NCBI RefSeq assembly: GCF_900094555.1 | Contig: NZ_FMAC01000005.1 | Location: forward strand, 124,001-188,000 | Reading direction: 5' to 3' | DNA length: 64,000 bases | From: Martinezella hainanensis | Lineage (GTDB): Bacteria; Pseudomonadota; Alphaproteobacteria; Rhizobiales; Rhizobiaceae | Shown here: positions 17,644 through 26,145 of the stretch, one piece after another | Position numbering within the stretch: position 1 is the first letter of the stretch | Layout: each line of letters begins with the position of its first letter | Translations under genes and position numbers: made by a program | Notes under the pieces: generated by a model | What the model saw: the letters and a program-made list of their open reading frames with translations, nothing else | Databases searched by the model: none | What the model was told of the DNA's origin: nothing

Positions 17644-18333
17644 ATGACCATTCGCTTCGGCCTGCTTGCTTTTCCCAAGGTCCAGCAACTCGATCTGACC
17701 GCGCCCTATGAGGTATTTGCCTCGATGGATGATGCGGAGATTCATCTCGTCTGGAAGGATGCCTCACCGATTGTTTCGGCGACGAAGCTGGTGTTGCAGC
17801 CGACAACGACGTTCGCCGAATGCCCGCCGCTCGACGTGATCTGCGTGCCCGGCGGTGTTGGCGTCAATGCGCTGCTGGAGGATGCGACCGTCCTGAGCTT
17901 TATTCGGGAACAGGCGGCCCAGGCTCGCTTCGTGACATCGGTGTGTACCGGTTCTCTAGTTCTCGGCGCAGCTGGACTGCTCAAGGGCAAGAAGGCCACG
18001 ACCCATTGGAATGCGCTGGATTTCCTCGAGAGTTTCGGAGCCATTGTCACGCCGGGACGCGTCGTGCGGGATGGCAATCTCTTCACCGCAGGTGGCGTTA
18101 CGGCCGGTATCGATTTCGGCCTGACGATTGTTGCCGCCTTGCGCGGTCGGGAGGAAGCCGAAGCGATCCAGTTGTCGCTGGAATACGCGCCAGAGCCGCC
18201 CTTTCATTCCGGGTTGCCCGAGAAGGCCAGCTTTGAGGTATTGGCCAGAACCAAGGAGCGCCTTGCCGGCTCAAGGATGGCGCGGCAGGCGATCATCGCT
18301 CGTCTTGCGGCAGCCGGACATGAGCCTGAATGA
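17644..18333 (+). CDS. DJ-1/PfpI family protein, isonitrile hydratase-like
   Basis: 229 residues. The cysteine nucleophile is Cys101 in VTSVCTGSLVLGAAGLLKGKKATTHW, and the acidic partner region is in QQLDLTAPYEVFASMDD. This layout, including the ATTHWNALDFLESFGA segment, matches the isonitrile hydratase (InhA) subgroup, which hydrates isonitriles to N-formamides. It is divergent from the GlxA-type regulator. A formamide-producing role would fit loosely with the acetamidase/formamidase gene 2.3 kb away, but that link is inference. GGAG lies upstream of the ATG. Confidence 0.85.
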   Translation: MTIRFGLLAFPKVQQLDLTAPYEVFASMDDAEIHLVWKDASPIVSATKLVLQPTTTFAECPPLDVICVPGGVGVNALLEDATVLSFIREQAAQARFVTSVCTGSLVLGAAGLLKGKKATTHWNALDFLESFGAIVTPGRVVRDGNLFTAGGVTAGIDFGLTIVAALRGREEAEAIQLSLEYAPEPPFHSGLPEKASFEVLARTKERLAGSRMARQAIIARLAAAGHEPE

Positions 18334-18542
18334 ACGTCGACTTGTCCACCGGCACTGTCACTTCAATGAAACGGAGCACCGATAGGCAGGCGATCATAGG
18401 TTGATCGTGTCGAGGCAATGATGGGCGGGAGGATGAATGGAATTCCGGTTACACCTCGCCCATCATACTTGACACAAATAGCTTTTCTGCGACCGTGGTC
18501 TCACGATATCGTCCACGGCCTTGCGGGGAAAAGGCTCATTTG

Positions 18543-19589
18543 ATGAACGAGTTCCGATCATTTCGCTGCATATCCTGTTTCCTCGTGGCAATGACCGTTC
18601 TGGTGGGCGCAAGCCTCGGGTCGATATCGCGGGTCGCAGCCGCGGAGACCTCCGAGATCGCACCGCAAACGAAGGCTTCCAGCGAGCAGATCGAGAAGCT
18701 GATCGGCACTTTGCGTGACAGCGGTGCCGTGTCCGGAGCCGATCTGTTGCAACGCCGCTCCGCTTTCGAGAAGCTCATGGCATCGACGCCAGGTCCGGCG
18801 CGTGTGCAGATACGTCGTGTCGACGCCAACGGTGTGGATGGTGATCTGATCTGGCCCGCACGGCTGCATCATCCGATCGGGCGGCGTGCCATTCTCTATT
18901 TGCATGGTGGCGGCTTCTATAGCGGCTCCCTTCGGACGCACGCCAATATAGCGGGTGCGCTCGCAAAGGCGGCCTCGGCCGACGTCCTGTTGATCGACTA
19001 TCGTCTCGCGCCGGAAAATCGCTTTCCCGCGCAAAGAGATGATGCCATTGCCGCCTATCGCTGGCTTCTGACATCAGGATACAAGGCCGGCAACATCGTT
19101 ATTGTCGGCGAGTCGGTCGGTGCAACTCTGGCCATCGAGGTCGTTTTGAACCAGCTTAGGCTGAGTGGTGCGCTTCCGGCTGCGGTGGTTGCGATGAGCC
19201 CGATTACCGACTTTGCCGCAACAGGGGCCTCCCTGGCCGCCAACGCCGCCAGCGATCCCTTCATGAACAAGGCCGAGCTGACCCTCATCCACGATGCGGT
19301 CGCGCGTGACCGTCCTCTCGTCGATCCCGACATATCGCCGCTATATGGCAATGTCTCCGGGTTTCCTCCGCTGTTGATTCAGGTCGGCGCTCGCGAGGCG
19401 CTGCTTGATGACATCTCGCGGTTCGCTGACAAGGTACGTCAGGCGGGCGGCGATGTGAGCCTGGAAGTCTGGCCGGGGATGATCCATCAATGGCAGATTT
19501 TTCCATTCTGGCTCGACGACGCGAGGAAGTCGAACGAACGCGTCGCGCAGTTCGCGATTGCGCATTTCGTTGATAAGCCTATGCAGTAA
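18543..19589 (+). CDS. Secreted alpha/beta hydrolase, hormone-sensitive-lipase-type esterase
   Basis: 348 residues. Residues 1-~34 look like a Sec signal peptide (FLVAMTVLVGASLGSISRVAAA). The oxyanion-hole motif HGGGFYSGS begins at His121, the nucleophile elbow GESVGAT has Ser191, and the likely catalytic His is His315 in GMIHQWQIF, with the Asp in VGAREALLDD. This is the family IV (bHSL) arrangement for short-chain ester hydrolysis. ATG 18543 gives the signal peptide directly. Substrate unknown. Confidence 0.87.
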   Translation: MNEFRSFRCISCFLVAMTVLVGASLGSISRVAAAETSEIAPQTKASSEQIEKLIGTLRDSGAVSGADLLQRRSAFEKLMASTPGPARVQIRRVDANGVDGDLIWPARLHHPIGRRAILYLHGGGFYSGSLRTHANIAGALAKAASADVLLIDYRLAPENRFPAQRDDAIAAYRWLLTSGYKAGNIVIVGESVGATLAIEVVLNQLRLSGALPAAVVAMSPITDFAATGASLAANAASDPFMNKAELTLIHDAVARDRPLVDPDISPLYGNVSGFPPLLIQVGAREALLDDISRFADKVRQAGGDVSLEVWPGMIHQWQIFPFWLDDARKSNERVAQFAIAHFVDKPMQ

Positions 19590-19688
19590 TTACCATGCGC
19601 AGTTGGGCCGCATCTGCCTTCGAAACTCTCGTTCAATGAACCAATGTAGCTTCGTAGGCCTATGAAACCATTCACTATCTTCAATTTG

Positions 19689-19769
19689 TTATCGCGACAA
19701 ATAATTGTTTGATAATTTTTATATGGACACGAGTGGCGAAAGGCGCTAAGTGTATTGATGTCGCGATAA
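19689..19769. promoter_or_regulatory. Paired operator-like sites upstream of the perhydrolase-type hydrolase
   Basis: TTATCGCGACA at 19689-19699 and its exact reverse complement TGTCGCGATAA at 19759-19769. Each arm is itself nearly palindromic (T-R-TCGCGA-Y-A), so these look like two copies of one regulator site separated by 59 bp in an otherwise AT-rich promoter. The second copy ends 33 bp before the start codon. The regulator is not identified. Confidence 0.45.
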
Positions 19770-19802
19770 TGAATCGCACGATAAATTTAAGTGGAGATTG
19801 AA

Positions 19803-20777
19803 ATGAGCCAGTCGATCCCTCAAGCTACCCGTCGGGGTGTCATGACAGCCGGACTTGGCCTTGCGGCCGCTGCAGCTGGCAGCCCCTTCGCTCAACCTGC
19901 ACAAGCCTCTACAAAGCAATCAACTTCGAAAGGTAAGGACACAATGAGCAGCAGCACGATCACCACCAAGGACGGCACCCAGATCTTCTACAAGGATTGG
20001 GGAACGGGCCAGCCGATAGTCTTCCATCACGGATGGCCCCTGAGCTCAGACGATTGGGACGCTCAGATGCTATTTTTCCTTCATCAGGGTTACCGCGTCA
20101 TCGCCCACGACCGCCGCGGCCACGGTCGCTCCAGCCAGACGGCTACTGGCAATGAGATGGATACTTATGCTGCCGACGTCGCAGCGCTGACCGAGCATCT
20201 TGGCCTGAAGGGCGCGATCCATGTCGGCCATTCGACGGGCGGCGGCGAAGTTGCCCGCTATGTCGCCCAGTATGGCGGCCATGGCCGTGTTTCCAAAGCC
20301 GTGCTGATCGGCGCCGTGCCACCGATCATGGTCAAGTCCGACAAGAATCCCGGCGGCTTGCCGTTGGAAGTATTTGACGGTTTCCGCGCGGCACTGGCTG
20401 CCAACCGCGCTCAGTTCTTCCGCGATATTCCGGCCGGACCGTTCTACGGTTTCAATCGTCCCGGCGCTGCTGTTTCCCAGGGCGTTATCGATAATTGGTG
20501 GCGCCAGGGTATGATGGGCGGCACCAAGGCTCATTACGATTGCATCAAGGCTTTTTCGGAAACAGACTTCACCGAAGACTTGAAGAAGATCGAAGTCCCG
20601 ACGCTCGTCATGCATGGCGACGACGACCAGATCGTTCCGATCGCAGACTCGGCCGAGCTTTCCATCAAGCTCCTGAAGAACGGCACGCTGAAGGTCTACA
20701 ATGGCTTACCGCATGGGATGGCGACCACCCATGCTGACGTCATCAACGCGGATCTGCTTGCCTTCTTCAAGGCCTAA
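19803..20777 (+). CDS. Alpha/beta hydrolase, non-heme haloperoxidase/arylesterase (perhydrolase) type, with Tat-like leader
   Basis: 324 residues. The enzyme part begins near residue 48 with [20 protein letters not shown] and has the oxyanion segment [12 protein letters not shown], the nucleophile elbow VGHSTGGGE (Ser144) and the C-terminal [10 protein letters not shown]. These are hallmarks of cofactor-free haloperoxidases/perhydrolases. In front sits a leader with a twin-arginine-like start, [18 protein letters not shown], and an A-Q-A cleavage region. A second ATG at 19944, with its own AAGG/AAGGA upstream, would give the normal 277-residue cytosolic enzyme, so dual starts are possible. 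The outer ATG has GGAG at 19793-19796. Confidence 0.88.
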   Translation: MSQSIPQATRRGVMTAGLGLAAAAAGSPFAQPAQASTKQSTSKGKDTMSSSTITTKDGTQIFYKDWGTGQPIVFHHGWPLSSDDWDAQMLFFLHQGYRVIAHDRRGHGRSSQTATGNEMDTYAADVAALTEHLGLKGAIHVGHSTGGGEVARYVAQYGGHGRVSKAVLIGAVPPIMVKSDKNPGGLPLEVFDGFRAALAANRAQFFRDIPAGPFYGFNRPGAAVSQGVIDNWWRQGMMGGTKAHYDCIKAFSETDFTEDLKKIEVPTLVMHGDDDQIVPIADSAELSIKLLKNGTLKVYNGLPHGMATTHADVINADLLAFFKA

Positions 20778-20793
20778 GCAGCTCGAAGGTCAT

Positions 20794-20815
20794 GCGCCCG
20801 CCGAAAGGCGGGCGC
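20794..20815 (+). terminator. Hairpin terminator after the perhydrolase-type gene
   Basis: Nine-bp perfect stem GCGCCCGCC / GGCGGGCGC with a GAAA tetraloop, 17 bp after the stop codon. The T-run is short (TT), so it is a modest terminator. Confidence 0.65.
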
Positions 20816-20852
20816 TTCACAGCCTGCCGGGTGCTGTACCATCCCCACCAAG

Positions 20853-21026
20853 TCAGCTGTCGAGTTTCAACGAGAGCTGAACGGCGCGCGGCAAGGGCGG
20901 TAGCGGCCGGCTGATTTCAACCCGGCGCGTCCATGTGGCGCGCCGTTCCTGTTCGCGCTCCCGAAGGGCCTTCGAGACAGCGACAAAGGTCATTGCACGT
21001 TCGATGACTTGTTCTGCCTTGGTCAT
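20853..21026 (-). CDS. Small hypothetical protein (57 aa)
   Basis: Starts MTKAEQVIERAMTFVAVSKA at the ATG at 21026, which has GGAG six bases upstream. The sequence is strongly charged and mostly helical in its first half (ALREREQERRATWTRRVE) and ends in a proline-rich, then amphipathic tail. It has no membrane segment or recognised family. The ORF is credible because of its ribosome binding site and isolated position between two terminating genes, but it could be spurious. Confidence 0.5.
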   Translation of the reverse strand: MTKAEQVIERAMTFVAVSKALREREQERRATWTRRVEISRPLPPLPRAVQLSLKLDS

Positions 21027-21192
21027 GGATATCTCCATTTGTTCACTTTATGTTCTCATATGGAGTCCCAAAAGTCAAGCGATCCAGGCCCTCGGCTCGA
21101 GTGGTGCCTTTGATGTCTCGATTGGCAGTTCCTTGTTGAGATAAAGAGCTAGAGGATAATCGCCCCAATCGGCGAAAACGAAGCTTGGAATG

Positions 21193-21699
21193 CTATTGAC
21201 GCCGAAGATTGATCTCGCTTGTTACGACCGATTTGTCCGAGCTCAGATCCTTGTCGATGGTCCGGAGCGTCAGCTGGCTGCTGCCCTGCCGGCGGATGGT
21301 CATACTGGCATCGCGATCGCCATTGACGAGGCGCGTCCAGCGCACTGCGAGATTGATGACATTGCCCTGCCTGCCGCCTGATAGCTGCGACGTCGCACCG
21401 GATGGACCGGTATAGGTGCCCGAATATCGGTTTCCGCTCGCCGTGAGTTGGGCCGAGATCGCACGACTGATAACGAGAAGGCCGCGGCAGGTCCCCTGCA
21501 TAGAAATGGATGTACCGGGTGCGCGGATATTGAACTTGCAGGAAACATTGATCGGCGGGCCGCCGATCTTTCGAAGCACCTTGCCGGTTCCCGTCCAATT
21601 GCCGTTCAGCGGCTTTAGAAATCCGCTTTCGTCGGCGTAAGTGGGCACCGCGGCGCAGATCGCTGCGAGGACTGCAAGAAGGCATGCTTGTCGGCGCAT
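21193..21699 (-). CDS. Secreted hypothetical protein (168 aa)
   Basis: Begins with a clear signal peptide (MRRQACLLAVLAAICAAVPTYA). The mature part looks beta-rich: LNGNWTGTGKVLRKIGGPP, CKFNIRAPGTSISMQGTCRGLLVISRAISAQL, YSGTYTGPSGATSQLSG. Two cysteines in the mature part (VSCKF and GTCRG) could form a disulfide. This repeated pattern of turn and strand resembles a small lipocalin-like or barrel fold found in rhizobial conserved hypothetical proteins; no function is assigned. AAGGGA precedes the ATG. Confidence 0.75.
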   Translation of the reverse strand: MRRQACLLAVLAAICAAVPTYADESGFLKPLNGNWTGTGKVLRKIGGPPINVSCKFNIRAPGTSISMQGTCRGLLVISRAISAQLTASGNRYSGTYTGPSGATSQLSGGRQGNVINLAVRWTRLVNGDRDASMTIRRQGSSQLTLRTIDKDLSSDKSVVTSEINLRRQ

Positions 21700-21762
21700 G
21701 ACATCAATCCCTTCACGAGACTTGATAGGAACGTCGCGGGCATATTCGCGGTTCCGTTGCAG

Positions 21763-22794
21763 TCAGAGCCAGTTGATGCGCTTCAGAATATAGAGGGTGA
21801 CGATGGAGGTGACGGCGACCAGCACGACGATGATGATGAATGCCCAGGTATCGTTGACGCCTGGAATGCCGCCGACATTCATGCCGAAAAGGCCGGCAAC
21901 GACGCTCGGCGGCAGGAGCAGGGCGGCAAGCGCCGCAAGCCGGTTGGAATTGCGCGCGATGCGCTCGCTGATGACGGTCGACAGGTCGTCGTGCAGGATG
22001 CCCGTGCGGTCGCGGATTGCGTCGAGATACTCGATGCAGCGCATCAGCTTGTCGATGACCTCGCGCATGCGAAGCTTGTCGCGCTCGGCAAGCCAGGGAG
22101 CGTCGTCGTGTTCGATGCGGTTGAGGGCATCGCGTTGCGGTGAAAGATAGCGCCGTAGCTGCACGGCACGCCGGCGAAGCAGCTTCAGGCGTTCGCGGAC
22201 TTCGGCGGCCTCGCCGTGGAAGATCAGTTCATCCAGCTCGTCAACTTCCTCATCCATCTGATCAAGAACGGGTTCCAGGTCCCTCACGAGTTTATCGCTG
22301 ACGAGCGCAAGCAGCTCGCCGGTGCGCTTCGGGCCTTTGCCCTTTTCCAGCGCCTGGCGAATGTCGCGCAGCGCGGTGATGTAATGGCCGCTGTCACGCA
22401 GCGTCACCACACGGTTTTCATCTACCCAGGCATGCAGGGGAACGAGATCCAGATCTTCGGCTGTCTCTTCGGCATCCTCGGGCGGGGCCGCGCAGACACC
22501 ACGAAGGATGATCAGCAAGCCGTCGTCGACCGGCTCGACGCGCGGCCGCGACTCATCCTCCAGGAGCGCATCGGCGACAAGGGGATCGAAACCGCCACTT
22601 CGCGTTACCCAGGCTGCGGCGGCGTCATGATCACGCTCCAGATGAACCCAGAGTATTCCGTCCGCGGGCTTCCAGCTCTGCAGGCCGGCCGCGCCGATGT
22701 CACGACATCCGCCATTGCCGTCGAGAAGGACGGCGAAACGTATGCCAGGTTCAGCGCCGTAGCTGAGTTGGACCTTGTGGACTTCGATCTCCAT
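21763..22794 (-). CDS. zntB: CorA-family transporter, ZntB-like
   Basis: 343 residues, normal for CorA/ZntB. The long N-terminal cytoplasmic domain ends in extended helices (LDQMDEEVDELDELIFHGEAAEVRERL). Two C-terminal membrane helices follow, the first ending with the signature GMN (FGMNVGGIPG), the second VVLVAVTSIVTLYILKRINWL. The loop after GMN differs from the CorA YGMNFxxMPE pattern and matches ZntB, a proton-linked zinc transporter. It lies 128 bp downstream of nasA on the same strand and is probably separately transcribed. The symbol reflects family only. Confidence 0.82.
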   Translation of the reverse strand: MEIEVHKVQLSYGAEPGIRFAVLLDGNGGCRDIGAAGLQSWKPADGILWVHLERDHDAAAAWVTRSGGFDPLVADALLEDESRPRVEPVDDGLLIILRGVCAAPPEDAEETAEDLDLVPLHAWVDENRVVTLRDSGHYITALRDIRQALEKGKGPKRTGELLALVSDKLVRDLEPVLDQMDEEVDELDELIFHGEAAEVRERLKLLRRRAVQLRRYLSPQRDALNRIEHDDAPWLAERDKLRMREVIDKLMRCIEYLDAIRDRTGILHDDLSTVISERIARNSNRLAALAALLLPPSVVAGLFGMNVGGIPGVNDTWAFIIIVVLVAVTSIVTLYILKRINWL

Positions 22795-22922
22795 CCGCTC
22801 CCATCCTCCCCCGAGTGTAAAAGGAAAGCGAAATCATGCAGCTATTTTCAATAGTTCTAGCACCAAGGACGATGAGGTGGAACCGGAGTCTGCGATGAGT
22901 GATCGCCTATGATACCAACCAC

Positions 22923-25583
22923 TCACTCCGCCGCCGTCGCGGCGAGACAGCCGTCTATGATCGTACGGATCTCGGCTCGACAGGAACCGCAATTGGTCCC
23001 GGCGTTAAGCTTCTTGCCGACGGCTTCGACGCTGTGACAGCCGCCCCGAATGGCAGCGACGATCTGATTGACGCCGACGCTGAAACAGGAACAGACCGTC
23101 GCACCGGCGTCGATCGTATCGGCTCCTGGCCTGCCTGCGATCAGAGCAAATCTCTTCCTCAGATCGCTATGCGACGCCGCGAGCTGCGCGATCGCCCAGT
23201 TTCGTGCCACCGCAACCGGCTGCCGGGCAACGAAGAGAGCGGCAAGCAGCTGTTCGCCATCGAAGAAGGCGAGGCGCAGATCTCCGGAAGCCTCATCCGC
23301 ATAGCCGAGCGGCTCGAGATCGGCTGGTATATCGAATGTCGAGCGGCACCAGCCGATCCAGTCGTCCGGCGCCCTATCGAATGCAAGCTCGGTCCGCCAG
23401 CCCCCGTCTGCCTTGGCGAGTGCCCAATAGGCGCAGTCGAGATTGCGCGGCTTTGCCGCGGAGACTGCGAAGCAATAATGCGATGCCTGAAAGCGATGCG
23501 CGCGAACTGCGACATTCTTCGAAGCGGGCTGGCCCGAAACCGGATCGGTGACCGGGGCGACCACGGCGTCGATACGGGCTTTGGCGGCAAAGCTGTCGTT
23601 CCAGTGCATCGGCACAAACAGGCTGCCGCGTGCCTGCCGCTCCGTCACCAGAGCGCGAACGATCACCCGGCCATGTGGGCTCTCGATCTCGATCAGGCTC
23701 GCTTCCGCGATGCCGATCTCGATCGCGTCGCGCGGGTGGATCTCGGCGAAGGGCTCGGCAATATGGCCAGACAGGCGGGCGCTCTTGCCTGTGCGCGTCA
23801 TCGTGTGCCAGTGATCGCGAACGCGCCCGGTATTGAGGGTGAGCGGAAAGCGGCTGTCGGTTCGATCGCTTGCCGGTGGCTCGATGGCGACAAAGCGCGC
23901 CTTGCGATCGAGGTGATAGAACCCGCCAGCTGCAAAAAAGCGCGTGAGCTTCGGCGACGTTCCGGCAGGCTGCGGCCATTGGAAAGGCTGTAGCGCGTCA
24001 TATTCCTCCAGCGCGATCGCCTCATAAGCGCCGATGTCGAAGTCGCGGCTGCCCTCGTTTTCGAAACCGGAGAGGCTTGCGTGCTCGGCGAAGATCTCGG
24101 CATTCGCCTGAAAGGAGAAGGCTTGGGAAAATCCCATCCGGCGGCCGACCTCGGCCATTTGCCACCAGTCTGGTCTGGCTTCGTCAGGCGTTGCCAGAAA
24201 TTGCCGCTGCCTGGAGATCCGCCGTTCTGAATTGGTGACGGTGCCGTCCTTTTCGCCCCAGCCGAGCGAGGGCAGCAGCACATGCGCGTGGCGCGTCGTA
24301 TCCGTCTCGCGCAGGACGTCGGAGACGACGACGAAGGGACAGGCCTTGATGGCCGCCTCGACAGCATCGGCGTCCGGCATCGAGACGACCGGGTTGGTCG
24401 CCATGATCCACAGTGCCTTGATGCGGCCATCGGCGACAGCGCGAAACATATCGACCGCTTTCAATCCCGGCCTGACGGCGATCCGCGGCGACTGCCAGAA
24501 GCGTTGCACCCGGTCGCGATCCTCAGCGCTCTCGATCGCCATGTGAGCGGCCAGCATGTTGGCAAGGCCGCCGACTTCGCGTCCACCCATGGCGTTCGGC
24601 TGGCCGGTCAGCGAGAATGGTCCCATGCCGGGCCGGCCGATGCGGCCGGTCGCGAGATGGCAATTGATGATGGCGTTGACCTTATCGGTGCCGGACGAGG
24701 ATTGATTGACGCCCTGGCTGTAGCACGTGACGACCTTGTCGGTTTGGGCAAACAGCCGGTAGAATTCGCGAAGCTGCATGGCGGGCAGGCCGGTCAGTTC
24801 AAGCATGCGGTTGAACGACAGCGAGCTGGCGGCGGCGAAAGTCTCGGCAAAGCCATTGGTGTGTTCGGCAATGTAATTCTGGTCGATAGCATTGCTTGTG
24901 ATCAGATGCTCGAAAAGACCCAGGAAAAGAGCAACGTCTCCATCCGGTCGGATCGCCAGATGCAGATCGGCGATATCGCAGGTCATGGTCCGGCGCGGGT
25001 CGATGACGACGATCTTCATCGCCGGCCGCGCCGCCTTTGCGGCCGCCAGCCGCTGATAGATGACCGGATGGCACCAGGCCAGATTGGAGCCGGTGAGGAT
25101 GACAAGGTCGGCAAGCTCGATGTCCTCGTAGGTGCCCGGCACCGTGTCTGCGCCGAAGGCGCGGCGGTGACCGGCAACCGAGGACGACATGCAGAGCCGC
25201 GAGTTCGTGTCGATATTGCCCGAGCCAATGAAGCCCTTCATCAGCTTGTTGGCGACGTAGTAATCCTCCGTCAGCAGCTGGCCGGAGACGTAGAAGGCAA
25301 CTGCGTCCGGTCCATGCTCGGCAATCGTCTCGCCGAAGCGTTTTGCCATGAGATCAAGCGCCTCATCCCAGCTTGCCCTCTCGCCGGCAATTTCCGGATA
25401 GAGCAGGCGGCCGTCGAGATCGACGGTTTCGCCGAGCGCCGAACCCTTCGAGCACAGACGTCCGAAGTTCGAAGGATGATCGGGATCGCCTTTAACGGAA
25501 ACCTTGCCGTCATCGTCGACCCTGGCGATCACGCCGCAGCCGACGCCGCAATAGGGACAGGTGGTTTTGGTTTCAGCGGCCAT
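22923..25583 (-). CDS. nasA: Assimilatory nitrate reductase catalytic subunit NasA
   Basis: 886-residue molybdenum enzyme that reduces nitrate to nitrite in the cytoplasm. The N-terminal [4Fe-4S] site reads TCPYCGVGCGV...LCSKGSALG. The bis-MGD molybdopterin domains follow (GSGNIDTNSRLCMSS with the likely molybdenum-ligand Cys, VILTGSNLAWCHPVIYQRL, GMGPFSLTGQPNAMGGREVGG), then the dinucleotide-binding domain (LTLNTGRVRDHWHTMTRTGKS). A BFD-like [2Fe-2S] domain sits at the C-terminus (TVCSCFSVGVNQI...GTNCGSCRAEIR). ATG 25583 was preferred to 25598 since MAAETKT is the usual N-terminus. It is the last gene of the nitrate operon, separated from nirD by a repeat element. Confidence 0.95.
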   Translation of the reverse strand: MAAETKTTCPYCGVGCGVIARVDDDGKVSVKGDPDHPSNFGRLCSKGSALGETVDLDGRLLYPEIAGERASWDEALDLMAKRFGETIAEHGPDAVAFYVSGQLLTEDYYVANKLMKGFIGSGNIDTNSRLCMSSSVAGHRRAFGADTVPGTYEDIELADLVILTGSNLAWCHPVIYQRLAAAKAARPAMKIVVIDPRRTMTCDIADLHLAIRPDGDVALFLGLFEHLITSNAIDQNYIAEHTNGFAETFAAASSLSFNRMLELTGLPAMQLREFYRLFAQTDKVVTCYSQGVNQSSSGTDKVNAIINCHLATGRIGRPGMGPFSLTGQPNAMGGREVGGLANMLAAHMAIESAEDRDRVQRFWQSPRIAVRPGLKAVDMFRAVADGRIKALWIMATNPVVSMPDADAVEAAIKACPFVVVSDVLRETDTTRHAHVLLPSLGWGEKDGTVTNSERRISRQRQFLATPDEARPDWWQMAEVGRRMGFSQAFSFQANAEIFAEHASLSGFENEGSRDFDIGAYEAIALEEYDALQPFQWPQPAGTSPKLTRFFAAGGFYHLDRKARFVAIEPPASDRTDSRFPLTLNTGRVRDHWHTMTRTGKSARLSGHIAEPFAEIHPRDAIEIGIAEASLIEIESPHGRVIVRALVTERQARGSLFVPMHWNDSFAAKARIDAVVAPVTDPVSGQPASKNVAVRAHRFQASHYCFAVSAAKPRNLDCAYWALAKADGGWRTELAFDRAPDDWIGWCRSTFDIPADLEPLGYADEASGDLRLAFFDGEQLLAALFVARQPVAVARNWAIAQLAASHSDLRKRFALIAGRPGADTIDAGATVCSCFSVGVNQIVAAIRGGCHSVEAVGKKLNAGTNCGSCRAEIRTIIDGCLAATAAE

Positions 25584-25614
25584 GGGGGGTTTCCGCAAAA
25601 CAGCTCAGGAGATG

Positions 25615-25795
25615 CGGTGGGATACCCCCCTCTGTCAGCTTCACTGACATCTCCCCCACAAGGGGGGAGATTGGTCGGAGCAAGAGGCGGCCTCCATCAA
25701 ACCAAAGCGAAGAATTTGGCGATACTGGCTCCATATGATCTTCCCCCTTGCGGGGGAGACGTCCCGAAGGGACAGAGGGGGGTATTCTCCCACGC
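25615..25795. repeat. RIME-like palindromic intergenic repeat with terminal inverted repeats
   Basis: TACCCCCCTCTGTC at 25623-25636 is the perfect reverse complement of GACAGAGGGGGGTA at 25771-25784. The repeat continues imperfectly outward (GTGGGA on one side, TCCCAC on the other). Inside are two smaller G/C-run hairpins (CTCCCCCACAAGGGGGGAG near 25651-25669 and CTTCCCCCTTGCGGGGGAG near 25740-25758). This fits the abundant palindromic mosaic elements of rhizobial genomes. It sits inside the operon between nirD and nasA, where the transcript would fold into strong stems. Confidence 0.75.
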
Positions 25796-25805
25796 ACCAA
25801 CATCC

Positions 25806-26135
25806 TCACTCCGCCGCCATCATCAGGCTTTCGAGCGCGATGAAGAGAGCGCCATCGTCGTTACGGACGGGAATGGTCCGCACTTGGCCCTGGTCCGCTC
25901 CCAGCGCTTTGCCGGTTTCGAGCGAGATCACCCAATTGTGCAGCGGGCAGGTCACGGCCGTACCGTGAACGATCCCCTGGGAAAGCGGCCCGCTTTTGTG
26001 CGGGCAATGATCCTCGATGGCGAAGACCTCGTTGTCGGCGGTGCGGAATACCGCAATCTTGCCCTGCGGGGTTTTTACGCAGCGTGCGCCGCGCAGAGGA
26101 ATGTCCGAGATATCGCCGATTTCAACCCAATTCAT
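25806..26135 (-). CDS. nirD: Nitrite reductase (NADH) small subunit NirD
   Basis: 109 residues with a Rieske-type fold. Unlike enteric NirD it keeps a full set of Rieske ligands: CPHKSGPLSQG and, 16 residues on, CPLHNWVISL, so it may carry a [2Fe-2S] cluster. It pairs with NirB to reduce nitrite to ammonium with NADH. The start ATG at 26135 has GAGGAG upstream and lies 10 bp after the nirB stop, so the two are coupled. Confidence 0.93.
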   Translation of the reverse strand: MNWVEIGDISDIPLRGARCVKTPQGKIAVFRTADNEVFAIEDHCPHKSGPLSQGIVHGTAVTCPLHNWVISLETGKALGADQGQVRTIPVRNDDGALFIALESLMMAAE

Positions 26136-26145
26136 GTTGCTCTCC

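Noticed and set aside
25651..25669. Hairpin considered as an intrinsic terminator between nirD and nasA
   Set aside because: It is an internal stem of the larger RIME-like repeat, and nasA would then lack a visible promoter.
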